From positions 1 through 64,000 of the forward strand of contig JAEUTH010000009.1 in NCBI GenBank assembly GCA_016788165.1: a DNA stretch of 64,000 nucleotides. Direction: 5' to 3'. The position numbers and the translations under genes were made by a program. Origin of the DNA: Bacteroidia bacterium (lineage in GTDB: Bacteria > Bacteroidota > Bacteroidia > AKYH767-A > OLB10). Below the pieces are notes generated by a model. That model saw only the letters and a list, made by a program, of their open reading frames with translations, made no database searches and had not been told where the DNA came from. This document shows, piece after piece, positions 16,001-23,877 of this stretch; position 1 is the first letter of the stretch; every line of letters begins with the position of its first letter.

Positions 16001-17772
16001 ACTACCGTTACTGTCATATCGGCCATGCTGCTAAAACAGCCATCTTCAGTTGTAACAGTTACCGTATAGGTGCCACCACCGGTAACTAAAATATTACTTA
16101 ATGCACCGTTACTCCATTGATAGGTATAAGCAGGCCCAATGTTTCCATCGGTTCGTGCCGAAGCGCTTAAATATGCCGAATTATTAGCACAAATGGTTGA
16201 CGTATCGTTACAAGCGGCTTGCGATATTTGTTCAATAATGCATGCCGGTATTACATCACGCTGGCAGTTGCCACTTTGTCGTATGTAATAGTCGTAAGGC
16301 TGGCGTTGGGTTACAATGCACTGTGCATACATAATATCTCTGTTGCCACTTGCAATGGCACCATTGGTAACTTGGCAGTAGCTGCTGTAGTTTAAATCGT
16401 TGCAATACACGGCTGCCGTGCCTGCAGTAAAGCAACCGGTTGTATTTTGAAAAGGGGCCGAAAATTTTTTATCGAAACTTCCTGTAAAATAAATTTTATT
16501 GTTTGTATCTAAAGCAAGGCCTGCAGCAAAATCATTTTGTGGGCCGCCCATGCAGCGTGCCCAATCTAATGTACCATCTGCTTTATTTTTACATACAAAA
16601 ATATCACTGTAACCTACACTGTTAAAAATACCTTGTCCGTATATATCTGCAAACTCATTAAGGCGACAATGGTATTCGCCTAATATAATTACATCATTTG
16701 TGTTGGTGCACTTTACATTAGTTGCACGCAATAAACCAGTGCTACTGTGCGATTTTATCCATTGTATAGTGCCATTATTATCAAGTTGCATTACAAAAAT
16801 TCTGTTGTTGTAAGTGCCGCCAATATTTTGTTGTGGCGTTGATAAGGTTGTAAGGGTGCCGCTAAAATTACCGGTAAATGCAATACGGTTTAATGCATCA
16901 ACGGCCAATGCTACCGGAGTTATTGATGATGAAATACAAGGCAAAAACCATTGTTCGCTACCATTAGCATCTAATTTAAACAGGCAAGCAATATTGCTCA
17001 GGATGTTGGGATGTACCACATCAATGGTAAGCGTATCGCTATACTGGCCGCAAACAAAAATGTTACCGTTGGCATCTGTAACAATATCGGTGGCTTTATC
17101 ATCTCCGGTGCCAAATGCTTGTTTAGTCCATAAAAAATTGCCGCTACTGTCTAACTTCGAAACAAACATGTCGTTAGTACTTACACTGGCATTGATGGTA
17201 CTTTGAAAAATGGCAATCCCAAAGTTGGCAGTGCCTACAAAGCTACCGGCCATACATATATTACCAAATGTATCGGCAACTACATCAGCTACAAAATCGT
17301 TGCCAGGCCCACCAACACTTTTTAGCCACAACACAGTGCCATTGCCGTCATACTGTGCTATAAAAACATCATTAAGCCCTGCCGATGTTACCGTATAAGT
17401 TCCAATGGTTAAGTTACTTTCAAAAGTACCAACTACTACTATGTTGTTGCCGTTACTGCAAACACCCAAACATTTATCAATACTGGTTCCACTAATTTTT
17501 TGCGCCCATAAAACATCGCCCTGCGAATTGGCGCAACTTATAAAGCCATCGCTTAAACCTAATGGCGAAAGTGTAAAATTGCCAAATGAAGCTAGCCCCG
17601 AAAAATAGCCTACCGTATAATTATTGCCGTTGCTGTGTGCGCAAATGTCTAAACCTTCATCAATTACAGCACTACCGGCACTTCTTAAAAAATATTGTGC
17701 TTGCGAATTGGAGCATAATAAGAGCAAACAGATAAACTGAAAAAAAAATAAACGGGAATTTTGAACAAGCAT
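13069..17772 (-). CDS. Giant secreted SBBP/Ig-like repeat protein with type B T9SS tail
   Basis: A 1567-residue surface or secreted protein. The signal peptide (LFFFQFICLLLLCSNSQAQ) ends near residue 26. Residues 30-450 are SBBP-type propeller repeats (GTAN/GNIFVCG, 'D.NG...W'). From about 530 to 1470 come Ig-like/PKD-like modules of about 75 residues, each with a Cys early and a 'G.Y.V' strand late (for instance GGTYTVTVTTEDGC). The C-terminus from about residue 1478 is the 'gliding motility-associated' type B sorting domain: LPNVLTPNNDGYNDTW, VFNRWGNTVF, WDGRDNHGQLLSEGTYYY. Such tails direct export by T9SS and attachment or release at the surface. The modules are diverged, unlike those of the protein at 55428. 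Its function is unknown; adhesion is a reasonable inference. Confidence 0.88.
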   Translation of the reverse strand: MLVQNSRLFFFQFICLLLLCSNSQAQYFLRSAGSAVIDEGLDICAHSNGNNYTVGYFSGLASFGNFTLSPLGLSDGFISCANSQGDVLWAQKISGTSIDKCLGVCSNGNNIVVVGTFESNLTIGTYTVTSAGLNDVFIAQYDGNGTVLWLKSVGGPGNDFVADVVADTFGNICMAGSFVGTANFGIAIFQSTINASVSTNDMFVSKLDSSGNFLWTKQAFGTGDDKATDIVTDANGNIFVCGQYSDTLTIDVVHPNILSNIACLFKLDANGSEQWFLPCISSSITPVALAVDALNRIAFTGNFSGTLTTLSTPQQNIGGTYNNRIFVMQLDNNGTIQWIKSHSSTGLLRATNVKCTNTNDVIILGEYHCRLNEFADIYGQGIFNSVGYSDIFVCKNKADGTLDWARCMGGPQNDFAAGLALDTNNKIYFTGSFDKKFSAPFQNTTGCFTAGTAAVYCNDLNYSSYCQVTNGAIASGNRDIMYAQCIVTQRQPYDYYIRQSGNCQRDVIPACIIEQISQAACNDTSTICANNSAYLSASARTDGNIGPAYTYQWSNGALSNILVTGGGTYTVTVTTEDGCFSSMADMTVTVVTPPAYPLISDSKGVNNQATATQKVIVCSPDSVIIWASNLAPGSAYFWSVNGIVYYDDTITINQSALCSFTVGTNTQCPATNYIEVQVIQNTNSIHRINVINAVNDTVSNCSNNVHVAFIDSVTSICYKDSVFWSITPMQSYNVGGFPCYSMATMSFIPDTNGWYIISCYGFNAQCGGDTVGPVSVKIYFEKLEVLPAQNIVIAGMRPICPVGDTITLTASGAINYTWAGPNIIGNLSDSSIQITSIGTYTVSSAQLSTDSCVTYSSAGVLITTKTSPQIFTSPNDGIICPNDSVQLGGNIPGTYSWYGPNGLLADTSQITYASLPGTYFFSVVDTDGCQLLSNSADINNYTSPTLIASSNYICDGNTVVVQLITAGGAWSWQPPLSGSDTTVYITAPGTYQCAVLSCGITSILDITITEPTFNTQIQSAATTICIGDSVLLIAPPGYTYLWQHNLSTSDSIYVDSAGAYSVLLTDVNGCTAQSDTITISLTSQPPTPLATVNNAQCTGDTLQLFTPAANGFQYQWTGPNNFSSTLQNPQIIPADTANSGNYYLQLFDGGCGSQSTQVTVLINSNAPIPVISTNAASCVGDTIILTANGNSLQWFGPQNFLSTNSTVSILQASTIHSGWYYCIATGICNSLPDSVLVSINSKPTTPVITGPVIVCTYDTLILNTNSQASVYNWSGPQGVSGNQATFTIYPAINGTYNLQIGNGNCFSDTAYYAIQLTAPPQSPLVSPDIEICQGQAVTMQVINPSTNTYNWTGPNALNHSGYLLQLPAATLNQSGTYIVTANNGCMSNGSNIKLMVDTLPVVSNLSATTLCIGDTLLLDATAQFYQFVNWFHNNQLISQQITVQVDSVTKAMAGYYFVQLTNGVCAITDSVMVKVADCNLLLPNVLTPNNDGYNDTWQLANDAVSFWQLQVFNRWGNTVFNADGKKVIWDGRDNHGQLLSEGTYYYLLHYVFNGYAKTMKGHFSLFR

Positions 17773-17953
17773 TTATTTATCTGAAAAATGAGCGTTTGTA
17801 ATTTGTCGTTATCAACAATAAACATATTATTAAAAATTGAAAGTATGTAGAAAATATAATGTAAAAGTTGCTGTTAAAGGCTTTATTGAAGCACTTTTAA
17901 ATTGGTTGTAAGTTAGTTACCGCTATGTAAAAAGCAGTTTGGTTTAAATAAGC

Positions 17954-20428
17954 ATGAAAACATTTGTAAAGGGTTTTGTTTGGGTAACAGGTATATTGCT
18001 GTTGTTATTAGTATTGGTTACAAGTATAGCCTATTGGCAAAAAGACAAACTGATAAACTATGTGCTTGGCGATATAAACCAACAATTACAAAGTAAGATA
18101 AATATAGCCAGCATTGACTTTAATGTGATAAAACATTTTCCAAATACAAGCCTTGTATTAAATAAAGTTTATGCGGCACCTGCCAAACCGTTTTTGCAAT
18201 CAGATACATTATTGGCAGCTGATAAAATATACCTGTTGTTTGATATTTTGCAATTAATAAATGGCAAGTATCAACTTAAAAAAGTAGTAATAGAATCGGC
18301 TATTATAAAGTTGCAAATTGAGAAGCGTGGGCTTCGAAATTTTGATATCTGGAAAAGCGATAACGCACCGGCAAAATCGAACCTTAATTTACAGTTTAAG
18401 GAAGTCTTGTTGAAACAAACAGCTTTTGTGTTTGACGACTTCAAGCAAACAACACACTATAACGCATATTTTAACAATGCACAACTTCAAGGAAATTTCA
18501 GCGAAAAACAATTTGAAGTAAAAGCCAAAGCTAATTTATGGTTGCACCAATTGCAGGTTGCCGGTATTCATTTAAATCAAAGCCGGCAGGCTATGCTTGA
18601 TTGTAATATTAAAGTAAATCGAAATCAAAATGAGATAACCTTTTTGCCATCGCAAATTAAAATTGAGGGCATTGATTTAGGTATTGCCGGCAAACTAAAA
18701 TTTTTAAACGATACTACACAGTATGGCTTAACACTTAACGGCAATCAGATAGATTTGATTGCATTGGCATCGGTTTGGCCTGTAGTGGCAAAAACAACAA
18801 ACCAATACAGCGCTTCGGGTTTGGTAAGCTTTAAGGCAACCATAAACGGTTATCAAACTATAAAAACGAAACCAAAAATTGAAGCACACTTTAGTGCTGA
18901 TAATGCTGCGCTTAAAGCTTCGAATGATGCACAACTTACCCATATTTCGTTTAATGGTTTTTATAGTAACAGTTACAATGGTGTTGATTTGCTTACTTTA
19001 AATAAAGTAAGTTGCCAACTGAATGCACAACCCTTAACCGGTGCTTTTACAGTTTCAAATTTTAAAACGCCTGCAATAAAAGCAACTATTAATGGGTTGT
19101 TTGATTTGCAAAAGCTAAGCAGTTTTTACAAACCCGATACCATTAAATCAATAACCGGTATGGCAGCAATAAATGTAACCTGCCAAGGCAGTTTAAACGA
19201 TGCAAATACATACCTGTCGAACGGAAGTATCAAAATTAGTAATGCCTCTTTAATCTTTAAAAACAGCCCAACTACAATAAATAATATCAATGCCATGTGC
19301 TACCTATCGGATAACGATTTGCAAGTGCAGTTGCTGGCCGGTACAATTGGCATCAGCGATTTTAAATTTACAGGCAGTGTTACAAATGCATTTAGCTATT
19401 TGTTAAACCAGCAAACGGTTTTGCAAATGGATGCCGTACTAAAAAGTAATGTACTTAATTTAAACGATTTTGTTTTTACACAAAGTAAGGGTAGTGCCGG
19501 TATTCATTTTTCCGATAAACTTAATTGCACCTTAAACATAAGTGTAGGAAAACTAACCTATAATAAGTTTGAAGGAAAAAAATTAATTGGCACCGTAACT
19601 TTAGCCGAAAGCGCTTTTACTGCCGAATCGCTAAGTATCGAAACATTAGATGGCACCATTAAAGCAAACGGCCAGATTGATGCTTCGCAACCTGATTTGC
19701 AAATAGCGTTGCATGCAAACTTTGATCATATTGATGCGACTAAAACTTTTTATGCATTTAATAATTTTGGTCAAAACGCTTTAACTGCCGATAATATTAA
19801 AGGTGAAATTACTGCTCAGGTACAATTAACATCAACCTGGACAAAACAATTGGTTTTAGAAAATAACAGCCTATATAGTAACTGTAAAATTAAAATTACC
19901 AATGGTGCTTTAATAAACTTTAAGCCCATGATGTCGTTAGGACGGTATTTAAAAGAGGCCGATTTAAATAAAGTAACTTTCGACACATTAAATAATACAA
20001 TCGAAATTAAAAATGGCACCATTTATATACCGCTTATGCATATTAATTCTTCAGCTTTAAAACTAAAAGCAAGTGGTAGCCATACTTTCGATAACATGGT
20101 AGATTATCATATACAATTGGGCCTATCGCAACTTTTAAATAAAAAAATTGTAAACAATCAAACAGAGTTTGGGCAAATTGAAGATGATGGTTTGGGTAAT
20201 TGGCAGCTTTATTTAAAAATGACCGGCAACATAAAGGATCCTAAATTTGCTTATGATAAAAAATCCGTGAAACAACATATAAGCAAACAAGTAGCCACAG
20301 AAAAACAAACGGTTAAAGATTTATTTAAAAAGGAATTTGGTTGGTTTAAAGGCGATAGTACCCAGGCAAAAAATCCCAAACCACAAAAGCAAAAGGAAGC
20401 AGTTCAAATTGATTATGATGATGAATAA
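17954..20428 (+). CDS. AsmA-family inner-membrane-anchored protein
   Basis: An 824-residue protein with one N-terminal membrane segment (about residues 7-27) and a long periplasmic beta-rich part typical of AsmA-like proteins. Recent work on this family points to lipid transport across the envelope, but that is family knowledge rather than something visible here. Supporting features are the N-terminal pattern INYVLGDINQQLQSKINIAS, repeated 'L.G.I.L' strands, and the C-terminal AsmA_2-like region around residues 590-760 (LKASGSHTFDNMVDYHIQLG; IKDPKFAYDKKS). The tail is lysine-rich. It is divergent from the giant T9SS gene and is followed 75 bases later by the histidine kinase gene on the same strand. 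Confidence 0.82.
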   Translation: MKTFVKGFVWVTGILLLLLVLVTSIAYWQKDKLINYVLGDINQQLQSKINIASIDFNVIKHFPNTSLVLNKVYAAPAKPFLQSDTLLAADKIYLLFDILQLINGKYQLKKVVIESAIIKLQIEKRGLRNFDIWKSDNAPAKSNLNLQFKEVLLKQTAFVFDDFKQTTHYNAYFNNAQLQGNFSEKQFEVKAKANLWLHQLQVAGIHLNQSRQAMLDCNIKVNRNQNEITFLPSQIKIEGIDLGIAGKLKFLNDTTQYGLTLNGNQIDLIALASVWPVVAKTTNQYSASGLVSFKATINGYQTIKTKPKIEAHFSADNAALKASNDAQLTHISFNGFYSNSYNGVDLLTLNKVSCQLNAQPLTGAFTVSNFKTPAIKATINGLFDLQKLSSFYKPDTIKSITGMAAINVTCQGSLNDANTYLSNGSIKISNASLIFKNSPTTINNINAMCYLSDNDLQVQLLAGTIGISDFKFTGSVTNAFSYLLNQQTVLQMDAVLKSNVLNLNDFVFTQSKGSAGIHFSDKLNCTLNISVGKLTYNKFEGKKLIGTVTLAESAFTAESLSIETLDGTIKANGQIDASQPDLQIALHANFDHIDATKTFYAFNNFGQNALTADNIKGEITAQVQLTSTWTKQLVLENNSLYSNCKIKITNGALINFKPMMSLGRYLKEADLNKVTFDTLNNTIEIKNGTIYIPLMHINSSALKLKASGSHTFDNMVDYHIQLGLSQLLNKKIVNNQTEFGQIEDDGLGNWQLYLKMTGNIKDPKFAYDKKSVKQHISKQVATEKQTVKDLFKKEFGWFKGDSTQAKNPKPQKQKEAVQIDYDDE

Positions 20429-20503
20429 AAGTATCGGGCTGATTAATTATCGAACAGCCCACAAAAATTAATTTATAATTGTAAAATAATAGCGCATCAG
20501 GTT

Positions 20504-21658
20504 TTGAATATATACACGCAAAAACAACGGTGGAAAATACTTTTATTGTTAGCTGCCCTGCTTATAGGCATGCTAAGTTTATGGTACACGAATAACTTAG
20601 TAAAGGTTTTACAAAAAGAAGAAAAGAAACGTATTGAATTGTGGGCCGAAGCATTAACCCTTACATCGCGCATGGATGTAAATGCAGGCGATTTAACCCT
20701 AACACTGGATGTTATAAAAAGCAATACCACCATACCTGTAATCAGAACAGATAAAAATTTCGAAATAATTGATTACATCAATTTAGATACAGCAAAAGTA
20801 AATCGCGATACATCTTATCTTCGAAAGGAAATAGAAGAAATGCGCTTGCAACATGAGCCCATTAAATCAATATATGCCGAAAACGAATGCGATTATATTT
20901 TTTATAAAGACTCAGCCATTTTAAATAAACTGCGTTATTACCCGTTGTTTCAGTTAGGCATTATAGCCTTGTTTTTATTGGTAAGTTATTTGGCATTCAG
21001 TACCTCACGTAAGGCTGAGCAAAACCAGGTTTGGGTGGGCATGGCCAAAGAAACAGCACATCAATTAGGCACACCTCTTTCGTCACTATCAGCTTGGACA
21101 GATTACTTGAGGAACAAATATCCTTCGGATGAAAATATCAGTGAAATGGATAAGGATATTTTGCGGCTTACCACCATTACGGAACGTTTTAGCAAAATTG
21201 GTTCGGCACCTGCTTTAAAGCGTGAAAATTTATACGAAGTTATTCAGAACTCAGTAAACTACATTAAAACAAGAACTTCGCAAAAAGTAAACCTGCAAAT
21301 TAAAAATTTGCAAAGTCATGATGTGTTAGCCCCACTTAATATACCACTGTTTGAGTGGGTGCTCGAAAACATATTTAAAAACGCAATTGATGCTATGGCA
21401 GGTGTTGGCGATATAACCATAAGCTTACAAGACCAACAGCAGTTTATTTATATTGATATTACAGATAGTGGTAAAGGCATTTCAAAATCAAAATACAAAA
21501 CGGTATTTAAACCCGGATATACAACTAAAAGCAGAGGTTGGGGCTTGGGCTTATCGCTAAGCAAACGTATTATTGAAGAATATCATAAAGGGCAAATTTT
21601 TGTAAAACAATCAGAACAAAATAAAGGCACCACTTTTCGTATTGTATTACCTAAGTAG
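20504..21658 (+). CDS. Sensor histidine kinase
   Basis: Membrane-bound two-component sensor. Two membrane segments (about residues 12-30 and 150-165) enclose a periplasmic sensor region of about 115 residues without a recognised fold. The H-box GMAKETAHQLGTPLSSLSAW gives the phosphoacceptor His186. The ATPase domain has the N-box NIFKNAIDAM, G1 DSGKGISKS and G2 GWGLGLSLSKRI, all intact. The start is a TTG codon: the first in-frame ATG would remove most of the first membrane segment. No response regulator lies next to it, so it is an orphan kinase here. hemW follows after 36 bases and may be co-transcribed. Confidence 0.9.
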   Translation: MNIYTQKQRWKILLLLAALLIGMLSLWYTNNLVKVLQKEEKKRIELWAEALTLTSRMDVNAGDLTLTLDVIKSNTTIPVIRTDKNFEIIDYINLDTAKVNRDTSYLRKEIEEMRLQHEPIKSIYAENECDYIFYKDSAILNKLRYYPLFQLGIIALFLLVSYLAFSTSRKAEQNQVWVGMAKETAHQLGTPLSSLSAWTDYLRNKYPSDENISEMDKDILRLTTITERFSKIGSAPALKRENLYEVIQNSVNYIKTRTSQKVNLQIKNLQSHDVLAPLNIPLFEWVLENIFKNAIDAMAGVGDITISLQDQQQFIYIDITDSGKGISKSKYKTVFKPGYTTKSRGWGLGLSLSKRIIEEYHKGQIFVKQSEQNKGTTFRIVLPK

Positions 21659-21694
21659 TTTTAATTCGATGCAACAATCAGAAGCAGTGTAAAA

Positions 21695-22825
21695 ATGGCC
21701 GGCATTTATTTTCATATTCCATTTTGTAAACAAGCTTGTCATTATTGTAATTTTTATTTCAGTACCAATAGGCGGCAGCAACAAAGTTTAGTAACTGCAT
21801 TAATAAAGGAATTAGAAACACAAAAAAATTTTTTTGAAAACGGTACCGTTGTACAAACCATTTATTTTGGTGGTGGTACACCTTCATTACTTACTATTGA
21901 TGAAGTGCATCAAATAATGGAGGCCATAAAAAAATACTTTGTGGTATTGCCCCAAGCCGAAATTTCGTTCGAATGTAACCCCGATGATATCAGCTTCGAG
22001 CAATGTACAGCCTGGCTTCGTGCAGGCGTTAACCGTTTAAGTATTGGCATACAAAGTTTTGTTGATGCGCACTTGCAACTTATGAATCGGGCACATAACA
22101 GTAAGCAGGCCTTGCAAAGTGTTGAAAATGCCGTTGCTGCCGGTTTTAAAAATATTAGTATTGATTTGATGTATGCTTTGCCTAATTTATCAGATGCGGA
22201 ATGGAAACAGAATATACTTACTGCATGCAGCTTACCAATAAATCATATAAGTTGTTACAACCTAACCATTGAAGAAAAAACAGCGCTGGCAAAGTTTATT
22301 GCCACAGGTAAATGCGCAGCTATTGATGATGAACAAGCGGCACGTCAGTTTCAGATATTATTAGATATAACCGGTGCAAATGGATTTGAGCAATATGAAA
22401 TTTCGAACTTTGCCAGACAACAACAGTATAGTGCGCACAATACAGCTTATTGGCAGAGCAAACCATACTTGGGGATAGGCCCATCAGCGCATAGTTTTAA
22501 AAACAATAAACGCTATGCAAACATTGCGCATACTGCACAGTATGTGCAGGCTATTGCTGAGGGGAACTTGCGGCAGGAAATTGAAACATTAACCCCAGCG
22601 ATGCAATACAATGAATGGGTGCTTACACGTTTGCGCACGTGTTGGGGTGTTGATGTTGCTTTGCTCGAAACTCAATTTGGTTATGAAAAAGCACAATGTT
22701 TTAAACTACAAATGAGCACAGCAATTATGCTGGGTAGAGTAAAGTTGTACAACAACTGTTATACACTTACTGCATTGGGTAAACTTTGGGCAGATGATGT
22801 AGCACAAAGTGCATTTATTGTTTAA
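21695..22825 (+). CDS. hemW: HemW-type radical SAM haem chaperone
   Basis: Member of the HemN/HemW radical-SAM family, often misnamed oxygen-independent coproporphyrinogen oxidase. HemW binds haem and is thought to deliver it to target proteins. The [4Fe-4S]/SAM motif CxxxCxxC is at residues 11-18 (FCKQACHYCNF), followed by YFGGGTPSLL and ECNPDD, which contact SAM. The 376-residue length and the lack of the extra N-terminal part of true HemN favour HemW. It converges on a HmuY-like gene with only 15 bases between the stops; a link to haem uptake is suggestive but not proven. Confidence 0.88.
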   Translation: MAGIYFHIPFCKQACHYCNFYFSTNRRQQQSLVTALIKELETQKNFFENGTVVQTIYFGGGTPSLLTIDEVHQIMEAIKKYFVVLPQAEISFECNPDDISFEQCTAWLRAGVNRLSIGIQSFVDAHLQLMNRAHNSKQALQSVENAVAAGFKNISIDLMYALPNLSDAEWKQNILTACSLPINHISCYNLTIEEKTALAKFIATGKCAAIDDEQAARQFQILLDITGANGFEQYEISNFARQQQYSAHNTAYWQSKPYLGIGPSAHSFKNNKRYANIAHTAQYVQAIAEGNLRQEIETLTPAMQYNEWVLTRLRTCWGVDVALLETQFGYEKAQCFKLQMSTAIMLGRVKLYNNCYTLTALGKLWADDVAQSAFIV

Positions 22826-22840
22826 TCTATATAGTAACTG

Positions 22841-23857
22841 TTACAGCCGGTGAAATTCGAAAGCAGGTGCTCCGGCAATACCCATGGGGTCGTAAAAACT
22901 TAGAAAGTGTAACTTGTAATAATAACCTTCCTGATCTTTAATAATATAAACATAGTAAGGTTTTACCTCATACTTCTGACTTGTAAAATTAAAAATCTTC
23001 CAGTCGAAGCCAATAACATCGCGCTTGTTTTTTAAAGTGTAATTAACCGCTTGCGCATAATGTATGCTATCATAAGGCGTTACGCTATCAACGGCAGCAA
23101 AAGTTAAATGGGCATTTAGCAGCACACCGTTTACATAGTAAGGCAACGGAGGCGAAAAATCGTGATATATAAAACGGTAGCGTGAAAAAACAATGTCCCA
23201 TTTTTGTTTGTCAGGTTCGATACTCACCATGCTGCCACCATTATTAAAACTAAAATGTGTATAGTTTTGATTCGCAATTTTAGGCAACGTTAAAATTCGG
23301 CTTACTGTATCGGTTAACCTTGCATAACTTATAGTGTATGCTGTGCTGTTTGATTGTAAAATAGTCATTTTCCAAAAGCGATCTTGTGGCGATGCCGGTG
23401 AAACCAAACTCCGTTCAATTATATAAACCGGATTGCCTGTGGGCATACTCCATTGACCAAAGGCTGTAGAGTCGGTTTCCCAGCCAGGGCTGTCATATTT
23501 CCAGTTACATCCAATTGTATCGTGTACATCATTTAAATTAAAGTAATTGGTTTGTGAAGCCTTAATGCCATTGCCACCGTTAATCCAAATATGTGTTCCG
23601 TTGGCATTACATTCAAATGCCAAATCCCAGCCATCAACATTGCTGCCTAAAGTATCTTTTGTACCTAAGTCGAAATAAATTTCGCGTTTGTAGTCGGCAC
23701 CAATATTAACCATTGCTAACTGTGCACCACTTTTAGGCGACTCTAACTTTATAGGCTCGTCATCTTTAAGGCAACCACTTAAACATAAACAAACCAATAG
23801 CATATTTAGGTTTGAATAGGTAGTAATAGTTTTTTTAATTTTAATAATGTTCAACAT
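22841..23857 (-). CDS. HmuY-like haem-binding lipoprotein
   Basis: Probable outer-membrane lipoprotein of the HmuY family, which captures haem and hands it to a TonB-dependent receptor. The lipobox LSGC follows a hydrophobic stretch (NMLLVCLCLSGC). The body shares with the gene at 26219 the patterns W-D-(I/L)-x-F-(S/T)-R-Y, Y-x-V-x-G-(V/I)-L, IG-x-DWK and (V/I)I-x-D. I place the start at the ATG at 23857; a GTG at 23878 overlaps the receptor stop by one base and would add seven residues. It is the last gene of a three-gene minus-strand cluster and is translationally close-coupled to the receptor. Family assignment is by my reading of these motifs; the haem ligands cannot be identified. Confidence 0.72.
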   Translation of the reverse strand: MLNIIKIKKTITTYSNLNMLLVCLCLSGCLKDDEPIKLESPKSGAQLAMVNIGADYKREIYFDLGTKDTLGSNVDGWDLAFECNANGTHIWINGGNGIKASQTNYFNLNDVHDTIGCNWKYDSPGWETDSTAFGQWSMPTGNPVYIIERSLVSPASPQDRFWKMTILQSNSTAYTISYARLTDTVSRILTLPKIANQNYTHFSFNNGGSMVSIEPDKQKWDIVFSRYRFIYHDFSPPLPYYVNGVLLNAHLTFAAVDSVTPYDSIHYAQAVNYTLKNKRDVIGFDWKIFNFTSQKYEVKPYYVYIIKDQEGYYYKLHFLSFYDPMGIAGAPAFEFHRL

Positions 23858-23877
23858 AAATCGCGCTCTAAATTTCA

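Noticed and set aside
20429-20503. Hairpin GGGCTG...CAGCCC after the AsmA-like gene as a terminator
   Set aside because: Six-base stem with a long loop and no T-run; the histidine kinase gene may be read through.
22834-22844. GTAACTGTTAC palindrome between hemW and the HmuY-like gene
   Set aside because: Eleven bases between convergent stops without T-runs; too short to distinguish from chance.
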